This document shows, in pieces, positions 19,898 through 30,073 of a DNA stretch of 64,000 bases (position 1 is its first letter; every line of letters begins with the position of its first letter). The notes below the pieces were generated by a model that was given only the letters and a program-made list of their open reading frames with translations, had not been told where the DNA came from and did not search any database. The translations under genes were made by a program, and so were the position numbers. The DNA is from Allolobophora icterica (taxonomy: Eukaryota > Annelida > Clitellata > Crassiclitellata > Lumbricidae). Where the stretch lies: NCBI GenBank assembly GCA_963556255.1, contig OY744605.1, positions 10,305,326 to 10,369,325 on the forward strand, given 5' to 3'.

Positions 19898-21133
19898 TCT
19901 ATATAAATAAAGCCAGCTTTCTGTGTGTCTGTGTGTCTGTCTGTCTGTCTGTCTGTTTGACCGGGCTTAACTTCTACAATTTTGCACCTTTTCACTCGAA
20001 ACCTTCACTACTGTATCGGCCTCGGTTTCGGACACCCAGTGGAGGGGTTCGCTTTCCCCGTTTTCACCGCTACCATGGTGAAAAACGGCCAAAACATCGC
20101 CCCTAGCGATAGGAAAATTACCGTCCCTGCAGTGACATTAGGCTTACTGCATTGGATGCAGTCCCTGCAGTGACATTAGGATTACTGCATTGGATGCATG
20201 CACGTGTAACAAACATCGAAGAGAAATTTATTGTTGGTAAGTCAATTTGGGGATGGTGGTGTTGGGTGGTGGTGGTGGGGGGGTGGTGGGGGGTGCGCGG
20301 GTGGCGGTGGGGGTCGTGGGTGTGGGCGGCGGGTGGGGGGGGTGGTGGGGGTGGCGGGTGGGGGTGGGGGGGTGGATGATGGGGGTGGGGGTGGTGGGGG
20401 GAGGGGGTGGGGGTGGGGGGTGGGGGATGGGTGTTGGGCGGGGGCGGTGGGGGTGGTGGGTGGGGGGGGGTGGTGGTGGGGTGGGGGGTGGGGGGTGGTG
20501 GTGGGGGTGGGGGGTGGTGGGGGGTGGGTTGTGGGGGGTGGGTGTTGGGCGGGGGTGGTGGGTGGGTGGTGGTGTTGGGGGTGGTGGGTGGGGGGTGGCG
20601 GTGGGGGTCGTGGGTGGGGGTGGCGGGTGGGGTGGATGGTGGGGGTGGGGTGGTGGGTGGAGGGGGGGGTGGGGGTGGGTTGTGGGGGGTGGGTGTTGGG
20701 CGGGGGTGATGGGGGTGGTGGGTGGAGGGTGGTGGTGGGGTGGTGGGTGGGGGGTGGGGGTGGGGGTGGTGGGTGGAGGGGGGTGAGGGTGGGTTGTGGG
20801 GGGTGGGTGTTGGGTGGGGGTGGTAGGTGGGGGTGGTGGTGGGGTGGTGGGTGGGGGTGGTGGTGGGGGTGGTGGGTGAGGGGGGGGGGGGTGGGTGGGG
20901 GGTGGTGGGGGTGGGGGGTGGGTTGTGGGGGTGGGTGTTGGGCGGGGGTGGTGGGGGTGGTGGGCGGGTGGTGGTGGTGGGGGGTGGGGGGTGGGGGGTG
21001 GTGGTGGGTGGTGGGTGGGGGGATGGTGGTGGGGGTGGTGGGTGGGGGGTTGTGGGGGGGTTGTGGGGGGTGTTGGGTGGGGGTGCAGGGATTGAAACTT
21101 ATAACCCCGGGCAACGCCGGGTAATCCAGCTAG
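19898..21133 (+). mobile_element. Non-autonomous Helitron B, containing a G/T-rich tract
   Basis: It begins TCTATATAAATAAAG three bases after the end of Helitron A and ends at the same type of hairpin (CCCGGGCAACGCCGGG), then TAATCCAG and CTAG at 21,130-21,133. The first 330 bp align with Helitron A. The interior is dominated by the G/T tract. No transposase coding is present. Confidence 0.82.
20246..21083. repeat. Nearly pure G/T minisatellite (G-quadruplex-forming potential)
   Basis: About 840 bp in which the plus strand is almost only G and T, in GGGGGTGGTGGGTG-like units with occasional GGTTGTGGGGGG and GGGTGTTGGGCGGG variants. Runs of three to nine G recur every few bases. Long open frames in all phases (Gly/Val/Trp one way, Pro/His/Thr the other) are artefacts of this composition. 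Confidence 0.95.
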
Positions 21134-21620
21134 TGTTATATAAGGTAATGTGAATGTTACCTCATGTGACCTAGTCTCACTTTGCATTGCCTTCCTTGCC
21201 TTACCTTCTGTATACTCCATGTCCAACATATCTTAAGATGCTTCTGCGCTCAAATTTGAATGAGCACTTATATATAGGTGGTGGTGGGGGGTGGTGGGTG
21301 GGGGGTGGTGGTGGGGGTGGTGGGTGGGGGGATGGTGGTGGGGGTGGTGGGTGGGGGGGTGGGGGTGGGGGTGGTGGGTGGGGGGTTGTGGGGGGTTGTG
21401 GGGGGGTGTTGGGTGGGGGTGGTGGGGGTGCAGGGATTGAAACTTATAACCCCGGGCAACGCCGGGTAATCCAGCTAGTGTTATATAAGGTAATGTGAAT
21501 GTTACCTCATGTGACCTAGTCTCACTTTGCATTGCCTTCCTTGCCTTACCTTCTGTATGCTCCATGTCCAACATATCTTAAGATGCTTCTGCGCTCAAAT
21601 TTGAATGAGCACTTATATAT
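21084..21620. repeat. 345-bp tandem duplication carrying a Helitron 3' end
   Basis: The segment starting TGCAGGGATTGAAACTT at 21,084 recurs at 21,429, exactly 345 bp later. It carries the Helitron B hairpin end, its CTAG, and about 140 bp of right flank through GAGCACTTATATATAG. Within the flank I see one substitution (TGTATACTCC versus TGTATGCTCC). The second unit includes its own shorter G/T tract (21,277-21,428). Confidence 0.92.
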
Positions 21621-21639
21621 AGCGCCCTGGTTAAAACTT

Positions 21640-22500
21640 AAATTAACTGAGAGCTTTATGATCCTTACTAATAAAACTGTCGTAGCTGGAAGCATTCAGC
21701 GAATTTATCTCCGGTTCTTGCATCGATCTCTGGTGGTTGGATTTCCGCTGACTTTACAATCTAAGGAACTAAATTAACAGCAAAGACATTTAGTAAACTG
21801 GTTTTTTGGCGAAGTGTTCCATGTATTCAATGATTGACTGACTCGCTAGTTAAGTAACAAACACATGTGTGAGTAATAACCAAGAAACTGGGGTCAAGGT
21901 AAGTATAAGCTATTAGCTTTTTTCGGCTCCTGTTGTACAGTGCTTGCTGATTCACGACTGCACTCTAATACTTGTTTTGTGCAATAAACAACTCAGGTAA
22001 TATCGTTTGCTATTCGCTTATTCTTCAAAGCAGCAGGCATGACCGCAGGTGGGGTATCAATAGCTTGCCTAGACTTCTGTTATCTTCTATTGAAACAGAT
22101 CAATGGCCACTTCACTACTTCATGTGCTCTCTCGATAGCAATCGAATGCAAACAATAATCGCGTACGCGACACTCAGACGTTTAGTCTCCAATTACTGAT
22201 GCGGGCGTTCATCCTGTTTGTGTGCATGTATGCGCGTATATATTCGTTCCTCATTCTCGATATTTGTGAACACCGAACATGGGAATCTGTTGAGTTCTGC
22301 TCATGTCTGCGCACCTGCCGCTTGTGACTCTTAGTTATCTGAAAGTGTTTGTTAATTGATTAATGTTCTGTTCTAAATGTCAATTAGTATCGTTTAGTGC
22401 ACCTGATTAGTTCTCATCAACGGCGGTACGCAAATGTCTAATGACAACTACATACAGGCCTACGTGTGTGTGTTTGCGTGTTAAAGAAACTCAGATTAAG
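21640..22500. other. Intergenic stretch without recognised gene
   Basis: Moderately complex sequence. A minus-strand open stretch at about 21,660-21,765 has plausible acceptor and donor dinucleotides, but its phases do not fit the PARP14-like gene and it has no motif. Nothing else is supportable. Confidence 0.45.
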
Positions 22501-22511
22501 TGCGCCCCTCT

Positions 22512-22715
22512 AACGAGGGGTGCACTGGTGTAGCGGTATGTTCTGTGCCTTTTAATCGGAGGGTCGCAGATTCGAATCTACCTTCCGAGTGACCTTGGAC
22601 AAGTTGCTCACCCACAATTGTCTGTGAGGAAGGCAACGGGAAACCACCTCACTCACTTCATCCCCGGGTGGCCTAAAGCCAATGAATCTGCCTTCGGGCA
22701 GAGAACTCATCATCA
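22512..22715 (+). mobile_element. tRNA-derived SINE with CTTGGACAAGTTGCTCACCC core
   Basis: A tRNA-like head (GGGGTGCACTGGTGTAGCGG, then B box GATTCGAATCT at 22,571-22,581) is followed by ACCTTGGACAAGTTGCTCAC, a body motif common in tRNA-derived SINEs, then GGCAACGGGAAACCACCTC and an ACTCATCATCATC tail. The copy at 32,600-32,785 has the related core ACCTTGAACAAGTCCTTCAC. Confidence 0.65.
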
Positions 22716-22719
22716 TCTC

Positions 22720-23460
22720 TGACGAAATGATTTGAACTCGATTGCTGCTTCATGATAACGGCTCCATAGAAGTTATTAGGTAATTATTAGATTAGATTTT
22801 AGAGTGTGTGTGTATTCATGCATGTATGCATATTATTTTATAGCTGAACAATTGCATAGCGTTGTATATCGCCTTCGAATTGTGTGCCTCAAATCCAATT
22901 TTATCTAGATGCTTGTATCTCACTATAATGGGGCCAAACATGTCAAACGCTTATATAGCGTCTATACATTCTCTGAAAGAGAAGACGTTTCTAAAGAAAG
23001 ACCTTGCAATTTGTATTCCTATATGTGCTACGTTACAGGACTTTCATACACATCAAGGTACATTACGTATTAGGCCTACATTGAATCGTATTGCTTCACA
23101 TTGCGTTGCATCTATTACATTATCTAACCTTGAACATACAATAATAATAACAACAATTGTTAATAACAATAATAACAAAACAACACCAACATCAGCGACT
23201 GATCAGTGTTATTCATGCATGAATAAATATACAAATAAACTCGAAGCGCATGGATGACAAATGATACAAATACCCTTTAAGTGACAATTTGTTAACTCAT
23301 GTTTAATAGGCGCTAAATTAAGTGTTAGACACACACTGTCACACAGTCACACATATAAGTAGGACAATAACATTTACTATTTGCACTTACAATCACTGAA
23401 CCCTATCAAGAACACTTGGGTGTTTATTCACACACAAACACACGCGCATAATATATAATC
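22720..23460. other. Intergenic stretch, AT-rich
   Basis: Contains a TATAGCGTC LINE-tail motif near 22,950 and AATAATAAC runs near 23,140. A plus-strand open frame at 22,862-23,257 has no recognisable domain. Confidence 0.45.
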
Positions 23461-23464
23461 AGTT

Positions 23465-24455
23465 CTTGACGCCCTGCAGCCATTTAGAGCCGGTGGTAAG
23501 AATAAATGACCTCCATTGTCTTCAGTCATTTCTCAAGTTCACCGTGTCTCTCAGTGTTAGTTTAAGTATTGTTATGTCCTCATTTATATTGTTCATCCGT
23601 AGTGTACTTAGCACTTGGTCTGACTTTGTCTTTCCTTCGAATTTTGCATGTAGTGCTTTGTATGTATATCGGTCAACTTGCATTCTCGCAACGACTTTGT
23701 CTAGCAGAGTTGTTTCGATATTTGTCTTATATCATTTCAAATTTTCTCTCGTCTTGAAATTCATGCAATTTTCCGCTGCAAACTCATTTCTGCTGTAAGA
23801 ATTCTTTTGTTATCTTGATTTCGCATTGCCCAGCATTCTGACCTGTACCGGAAAATATGTTATATCATCGTCTCGTATATTTTTGTCTTGGTTATTTCTC
23901 CGCTTTTCCATATCCTGTTGATTTCTCCAGGGTGCGTCCAATTCTCCTTTATATGTCTTTTTCGCTGCAGCCACTCAAGATAGACGTATGGTTCTACTTC
24001 CTCGATGATTTTTCATCAACTGTTGTTTTAATTTTCTCTGGGTTGATCATCAGTCTGAATCTTATGCTAGTTTCAGCAATCTAACTATCCTGCAGTTCTG
24101 TTCCGCTTCTAGTGCGGAGGCCAATGTCTTAAGAAAATCATAGATTATTCTTAATCTCTCCAGTTCCCTTGACTCCTGCCACGGTGTTGCTTACGGTGTG
24201 TGACATCACTGCTTCTAAACCTGGGTTAAACAGGCATGGTCATAAGATGAATCCTAGTCGTACTACGTCTTCGTATGCGACTATTCTGTGATCTTTTATC
24301 TACCTTTATTGCACTTCATGTATCCCTAAATGTCTCTTGTACAACTTTGATTAGTGTCTCTGGTGTTCCTGCATTTGCATCGCTGTCTACATTCCGTCAA
24401 ATCTTGTGCTGTCAAATGCTTGTATGAAGTCTATGAAATTGATTAACACTTTCTC
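23465..24455 (-). mobile_element. Decayed LINE reverse transcriptase
   Basis: On the minus strand one can read, across frameshifts and stops, FIDFIQAFDS (RT motif A), a GFIL/PCLFNPGLEAVM block (RT motif B region), NPEKIKT-like residues and the ORF2 end ending GVKN. The 3' end shares its sequence with the element at 14,325-14,485. Many stops show that it is old. Confidence 0.7.
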
Positions 24456-25210
24456 TCTCTATATATAAATTACATGTAAGTGTAATATATATAATATATA
24501 ATATATATACTTAATAATTAGCTACACATATTTTTATCATTACACGTAGTAGCAATGTCATATGACTGTGTATGCTTGTATGTATAGTTCTGTAGACACT
24601 TAACATAGTATCTATTCAGTACCTCGCAAAAGCCTTGTCTGCGCATATAAATGACGTATATAATTGTAATATACATAATATATTCACACACACACATATA
24701 TATAATATGTAATTCGCACCCTGTAGATATGTACGTGATGTGGTGGTTATTTATAGGGGTTTGCGTATACGAGTCGAGCCCTTGCGATAACTGAACCCTG
24801 TCAAGAGCACGTGCACGGGTGTTTATTCATATAGGGTACTGAATACCAGTTTAGATAATTGCTTAACTGAACTTACCCTCATTTTCAGGATACGCATTCG
24901 TCTCACACAATCATGCCCAAGCAGATTCAAACAATTGCGCGGTGCACCACTAGGCACAGGTATACCCTCTTTTTGACACGACGTGACTTGCTGCATAAAA
25001 GTTTGACAGCTCAAAATATTAATTACAATAAATCTGTCTTTATAGACATTCGTTGTTCATTTGATGTTCTTTAATCTGTGCATGTCTATGAAGATTAATA
25101 ACTCTAGATTTCAGATCATTGCCGCTTTGAAGAGTGATACCTCAAGGTTCAATAAATGTGCAGTACAGTGGATATGCGCAAAGATACGAGGTTCAAGAGC
25201 TGGTCTGAGC

Positions 25211-25292
<82 letters not shown>

Positions 25293-25895
25293 TATATGGT
25301 ATACATGGTATATTTGGTATTTGTTCTTTTATCTGTACATGTCTAAAAAGATTTACAACTCCAACTTTAAGATTACTGACTTCTAGAGTGTGACACCACA
25401 AGGTTCAACAGTTGTCAACAACGTAGACGATAAGTCGATGAATTGCTTAATTACCTACTTGACTGGTCTGTGCGCAGTGGTATGAGATATAAGAGTGCAG
25501 TGTTTTAGGAATACGAGTTGGCTCAAGCATTTTATCTCTTCTATGTTTAACACGAGCCCAAGGCACAGTTTTCCAAATGTCACTCAACTTTGAACGTCGA
25601 TTACACATGACATTATAATTATGCACATGTATCTGAGTACGTATTCATGTATATATGTTTGAGTACATATTACTTTTATGCACGTGTATTTGTATGTGTG
25701 CTTCTACGCATGTGTATTCATGTATGTATGCGTGCATGCCTCTGTGAATAAATTAATGTGTAGGGGTTGATTTCTTTGGTGCCAGATATTTGATAGAAAG
25801 CATACACTGAGAAGCAGACTGAGACATCCACGTATACGTAGAGTGTCAGTCCGAAATCATTAGACAGCTGACCGAGTGCATGGCCAAGTTCCACT
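24456..25895. other. Intergenic AT-rich stretch with a long AT dinucleotide tract
   Basis: An AT repeat spans 25,212-25,290. A minus-strand frame at 24,823-25,014 ends at a good donor sequence (ATGAGG/GTAAGT) and could be an exon, but it matches no family I recognise. Shorter ATATA, CACACA and ATGTATG runs occur throughout. Confidence 0.5.
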
Positions 25896-25897
25896 TA

Positions 25898-26523
25898 GGG
25901 GTCGTCCATTAATTATGTCAACAATTTTAGGGCGTTTTTGTCCCCCTCCCTCCCCTTGTCAACAGCTGTCAAACATTCAAGGACCCCCCTAATAAAACTG
26001 TCAAAATAATTTTACCCTCCTCAGGGGCGTCTACACCATAGAAACCTTGGAGCAAATGCTCCATCCAAGAAGTGTGTGGGCCACCATTTTAGACGAAAGG
26101 AACGGGGAAGGGAGAAGAGGGGGAAAGGGACGTTGCTCCAATGACTTAGGGGATAGACGCCCCTGTCCCCCCCAAAAAAAAACAAATTATCTTTCCATCA
26201 AAAAGATATTCGAAATTTTAGAGTTTCGAAAAAAACCCAGAATTTTCGCATTAAAAATATTATGCAGCACATTTTCTCGTTACCTGGGAACAATAAACAA
26301 TAAAGATAATTTAAAAAGAAGAAATATCGCGTTTGATTAAATTACAAACAAAAAGAAATAGATCACTATTCACTCACAATGACTTTCCGAATCTATGGTT
26401 ACCTTTTGATTAAATTATTGTTGACGTCAATTTGTCTTGAACACCCCTCCCCTTGCCAAGAATTGTCAATTTTTTCAAACCCCCTCCCTCCCCATTTTAT
26501 TGACATAATTAATGGATGACTCC
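25898..26523. mobile_element. Harbinger-like element with TTA target duplication
   Basis: Inverted ends GGGGTCGTCCATTAATTATG and, on the other strand, GGAGTCATCCATTAATTATG, bounded on both sides by TTA (25,895-25,897 and 26,524-26,526). The 3-bp TTA duplication and G-rich ends fit PIF/Harbinger. It has no transposase and contains a nested hAT-like MITE. Confidence 0.65.
26022..26165 (+). mobile_element. hAT-like MITE, CAGGGGCGTC family, copy 3 (nested)
   Basis: 144 bp from CAGGGGCGTCTACACC to TAGACGCCCCTG. It shares the interior with copies at 5,357 and 6,003, including GGAGCAAATGCTCCATCCAAG and GCCACCATTTTAG. The flanks (ACCCTCCT and TCCCCCCC) do not give a clear target duplication. Confidence 0.7.
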
Positions 26524-26589
26524 TTAGACAGAAAGACAGAAACAGACAGAGGTAGATACGGATTGAGAAAGAGAGATGAGCAAAGGTAG

Positions 26590-27310
26590 GGGAATGGCCT
26601 TTAAAATGGACCCACGTGTAATACGGACCAGTGTGGGAATTGTAGAAAAAGGGGGGGGGAATTTTATCCGTATTTTGCAAACTGATGTCAACGAAATTTG
26701 AAAGCAGCTGATTTCAAAGCTAGCAGTTTTGCAAGTCAGACTCGAATCAAAATAGATTAGACATTGTTGAGAAAATTCAAAAAATGCATCATGGAAAATG
26801 GAAATGTCTTCTCTTTGTCAGAGACCCAGATTCAAATAATGCTAAATCACGCTAGCACAACTTATCGGGTTTTAAAACGACCCCCTGGGGTGTGCATTGA
26901 AGACTTAACTGGGGTCCTAAGAAAGACACGGGAGTTAAACTCTCCAATCCCCCCCACAATTCCCACCCTGATACGGACCATAATTGGTATCTAGAATTAA
27001 GGGCATTAGTTGCACCAATCGTAATTTTTTAGATAGACCTAATCTTGTTTCTCTTCCTTTTCTGCAATTGTTCAGGACGCAACGACTGGTAAAGAATTAT
27101 TTAAAGTTTTGTACCAATGTTGATATAAGAAAGTGTATTTTTCAAAAATCTCCCATAGAATACCCCTAGACAATATGTTTACTTTTTAAAGTATTAGATT
27201 TAATGCATATTTTATTGAATAAACCCCCGATCGCTCAAGATCACGCAGTCTGTCGACAGTGCTTGGCCAAACAACCATGCCACGTGTAATACGGACTACT
27301 TTATGAGTGT
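26590..27310. repeat. Repeat with CACGTGTAATACGGAC ends (class unknown)
   Basis: CCACGTGTAATACGGACC at about 26,612 recurs directly at about 27,281. GTGTGGGAATTGT near 26,631 is mirrored by ACAATTCCCACC near 26,957. A plus-strand frame, 26,764-26,994, has no known motif. The arrangement looks like a decayed transposon bordering the PHD-like relic. Confidence 0.45.
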
Positions 27311-27313
27311 ATA

Positions 27314-27424
27314 ATACACATTTGTAGGCTAATGTGTATCAAATGTCTAAAGTGGGCACACACTAGATGTGCTGGATTGGATGACAATGATGATAGTGAT
27401 TATACATGTGACATTTGTAAATAA
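27314..27424 (+). pseudogene. PHD/cross-brace finger relic, probably transposon-derived
   Basis: A frame ending in TAA reads CRLMCIKCLKWAHTRCAG, then LDDNDDSDYTCDICK: the C-x2-C, W-x-H-x2-C, C-x2-C end of a PHD finger. No upstream exon or splice acceptor is convincing. Such C-terminal fingers occur in some transposon-encoded proteins, and the repeat context favours that origin. Confidence 0.45.
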
Positions 27425-27519
27425 CATGTTTAAACAAAAACTTAGTAGGCCTGAGGATTATTGAAGTCTATTGGGCCAATGTTAACGTTAACTAGGCCTA
27501 AATAGATTTTATTACTATT

Positions 27520-27600
27520 ATTATTAAGGAACATTTATATAGCACCCCTTCAGGCTGTGACCTGGCTGCCTACTCAGGAGCACTAGGCCTACCTTAGGTA
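27520..27600 (-). mobile_element. LINE/SINE 3' tail with TTATATAGCACC
   Basis: ATTACTATTATTATTAAGG followed by ACATTTATATAGCACCCCTT and ACTCAGGAGCACT is the antisense tail module seen in many copies here. Confidence 0.55.
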
Positions 27601-27647
27601 ATTATACGATAGAAGCATAAACAAGAAACTAGCAATTTCCGAAAAAA

Positions 27648-28053
27648 ATGCCTTTTAGTAAAGAAGATTTACACATGATAAAAGGTTTGAGGGAATCCAA
27701 GAATTACAGCAGCCGTCAATTTCTACGAGAGTTTCCAGAAACACATTGGACCAGAAGCGGGTTAGATAAATTGCTTAGAAAAATTAGTGTAACAGGGTCA
27801 GTCGACCGCGTCATTTGTAGTGGCAGATGTGGGATGGTCTGGATCAGAGGATAATCGACGATGCTGTTGCCCAATGGCGCCAGCGCCTCCAGGCTTGCGT
27901 GCAAGCAGAAGGAGGACATTTTTAACATCTTCTTTAATTAAATAATCAAACCATACTACTGAGAGTTTTTCACGAAAATATTAAATACTGTTTTCATGCT
28001 AGAAGTATTATATGAAATAAAATGTTTGGCTTACTTTTTATTGAACCACCGTG
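27648..28053 (+). mobile_element. Internally deleted mariner-like transposon
   Basis: The frame from ATG 27,648 begins MPFSKEDLHMIKGLRESKNY and ends near VTGSVDR, the N-terminal helix-turn-helix of a mariner-type transposase. Immediately after, in another frame, comes WDGLDQRIIDDAVAQWRQRL and then CVQAEGGHF with a stop, the normal C-terminus of the same protein. The DDE catalytic core between them is missing. The right end, with ATTGAACCACCGTG before TA at about 28,053, looks like a mariner terminus; I could not find the left end. Confidence 0.75.
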
Positions 28054-28215
28054 TATATATGTATGTATGTATGTATGTACGTATGTATGTATGTATGTAT
28101 GTATGTATGTATGTATGTATGTATGTATGCATATGTGTATATATGTATGCATGTATGTATGTGTGCATGTATGCATTTATGCAGGTATATGTATATATAT
28201 ATGTATGTTTGTATG
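28054..28215. repeat. ATGT microsatellite
   Basis: A near-perfect ATGT tract begins immediately at the mariner terminus and degenerates to about 28,340. Tyr/Met/Cys-rich open frames on both strands come only from this repeat. Confidence 0.95.
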
Positions 28216-28439
28216 TATATATTATGTCATGTGCGTACATGTGTGAATTTGTGTCTATATGTTTGCATGTATCCTTGTATTTATACATGTATGTATTATT
28301 TTATCTATGTATACAATGTATGTATGCATGTGTGAATAAATGTGTGAATATCGAGTGCCTGCTGAAGCGACATAGATGCAGAGATAGAGAGTGAGTGAGA
28401 CAGACAGACAGAGAACGAGAGACATATACATGGTCGAAT

Positions 28440-28745
28440 ACAGAGATGTCTACGTGATCATCATGTATTGGCAGTTGCCAGTGTAAGAGGGAGAGGGGGG
28501 TTCGTATACAAACAGATTGACACCCTTCGCACCTTGTATGCCGTCAGCCGACTCACAGGCAAGATAACATTTTTTAACTCGTACTTTGGTACTATCTTCA
28601 CATCCTGAATGAGGCCTTGGCATGCGAGGTTTGCCAGTTGCCAGTGTAAGGGAGGGGGGATCTAACTGGAACCCCCTCCACCGTAAAGGCAAGTGAATAC
28701 TTTTTGTGAGGCAATTTCAAGGAAACTCATAGGAGGGGAGGGGTG
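28440..28745. repeat. Pair of direct repeats, GGCAGTTGCCAGTGTAAG
   Basis: GCAGTTGCCAGTGTAAGAGG (about 28,469) recurs as CCAGTTGCCAGTGTAAGGGA (about 28,633), each followed by G-rich sequence. An 80-codon minus-strand frame spans them but has no motif. Class unknown. Confidence 0.4.
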
Positions 28746-29039
28746 AAAGACCTCGCTACGTGTTAATATGATTGTCAACGTATGCATGCACGTGGGCAGG
28801 CCCATGTGTATGTGCATGCGTATTGTATAAAAATAACACGGTCAATTTCTATAGTGCCGTAACGCGACCATGCCGCTACAAGGGCGCTGTAACATGTACA
28901 TGCTTCAATCTAGCCTCGGACTTACACTCCCACAATACAAGAAACTTAACCTCATTAATTTAGAAGTGAATTTGCTCGCACCAATTCCCGAAAATTCTCG
29001 ATCAGATGTATGGGCCCACTCGTAGGCCTATGGAATGGA

Positions 29040-29621
29040 CAGTGTTGGGTATGAGTTAACTCATATGAGTTTAAACTCACGAGTTAACTCACTTGCTGTG
29101 ATTTATGAGTTTGAGTTAACTCACCTTAAAGAGTGTGAGTTACGAGTTTGAGTTAACTCATATTTTCTGTGAGTTTGAGTTGTAACTGTCAATTATTTTA
29201 AACTCAACTCACTCTTCGGCACTCGGCACATATTATGTTGAAACAAGCCTTTTTTTATATCGTCGGCTTTCCATACTGGTGAGTGGCGACGGCAGGGAGG
29301 GTCGTAAACACTGCTAGCGGACAGTATTTAAGCACAGTATATTTTGTATATTGTGAATAGTTAAGAACAACATGGCTGAAGTACCGTGTATTCTTAATGG
29401 AAAATATTTTTCTGTTACAAGTAGGCGTGATGGAAAAATTTTTGCTCGATTAGAACGTGCTAGTATGAAACGTGTGAGTTTATGAGTTAACTCATTTAAC
29501 AAGTGAGTTTGAGTTAACTCATTTCACTTAGGATGAGTTGAGTTTGAGTTTAAACTCATTTTGAGGTGCGTGAGTTGAGTTTTGATTTAACTCATTTCTT
29601 GTGTGAGTTTACCCAACACTG
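29040..29621 (+). mobile_element. hAT element with GAGTTAACTC repeats and perfect target duplication
   Basis: Ends CAGTGTTGGGTATGAG and GAGTTTACCCAACACTG, flanked on both sides by GGAATGGA. Both subterminal regions are packed with the palindrome GAGTTAACTC and AGTTTAAACTC variants, likely transposase-binding motifs. Between them lies the start of a transposase frame (29,371). Deletion of the rest makes it non-autonomous. Confidence 0.92.
29371..29484 (+). pseudogene. hAT transposase N-terminal stub
   Basis: ATG opens MAEVPCILNGKYFSVTSRRD, continuing GKIFARLERASMKRV before a stop inside the subterminal repeat. Its position inside a hAT element and its start codon suggest the first exon or first residues of the former transposase. 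The zinc-binding residues that should follow are deleted. Confidence 0.55.
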
Positions 29622-30073
29622 GGAATGGATTACCTCAGCATCTTCGCCTCATTCCAAACTTACAATTATATTATTCAAGCAGCACTTGCGCTCTTGGTTA
29701 CACGATTCAACGAAGAAGAAATAAATAGGGTTTAACGTCACAACATTTGTTTAGTTAAGTTAAAGCAAAAGATAAACAAACTTGTTTTCTTAACATTTCT
29801 TGCCACATCATTGATAGGATGTAACTAAGGCATCTGTTACTGTTACGATTACTTTCATCCGCCGCCATGCAGCTTGTCATGTACATAGGTGGCCCCAAGT
29901 AGCGGGACTTCGGTCCTTTATGGTCTCCTTTTGAGCCCACTGGAAAATTTTCTCACTAGTCAGAATGATGTTGTTGCGTTTTCTGTAACGGTGTTACTAT
30001 GTTTGCATTTTATTGCTTACTTTGGACCACTAAAATTTGTGGTTATGTGGTTATGGTTATGGTAATAAATTAT

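Noticed and set aside
20228..21229. Long open frames of Pro/His/Thr on minus and Gly/Val/Trp on plus, up to 333 codons
   Set aside because: They exist in all phases because the G/T tract lacks A on one strand and hence stop codons; no start context, no domain, and the region is the interior of a Helitron.
21660..21765. Minus-strand open stretch with AG and GT borders as a PARP14-like exon
   Set aside because: Phases (0 in, 2 out) conflict with the uniform phase-1 pattern of that part of the gene, and it has no RRM motif.
24823..25014. Minus-strand 63-codon frame ending at a good GTAAGT donor as an upstream PARP14-like exon
   Set aside because: It contains no RRM pattern, and a single donor-like sequence is weak evidence.
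28031..28394. Tyr/Met/Cys-rich frames on both strands
   Set aside because: ATGT microsatellite artefacts.
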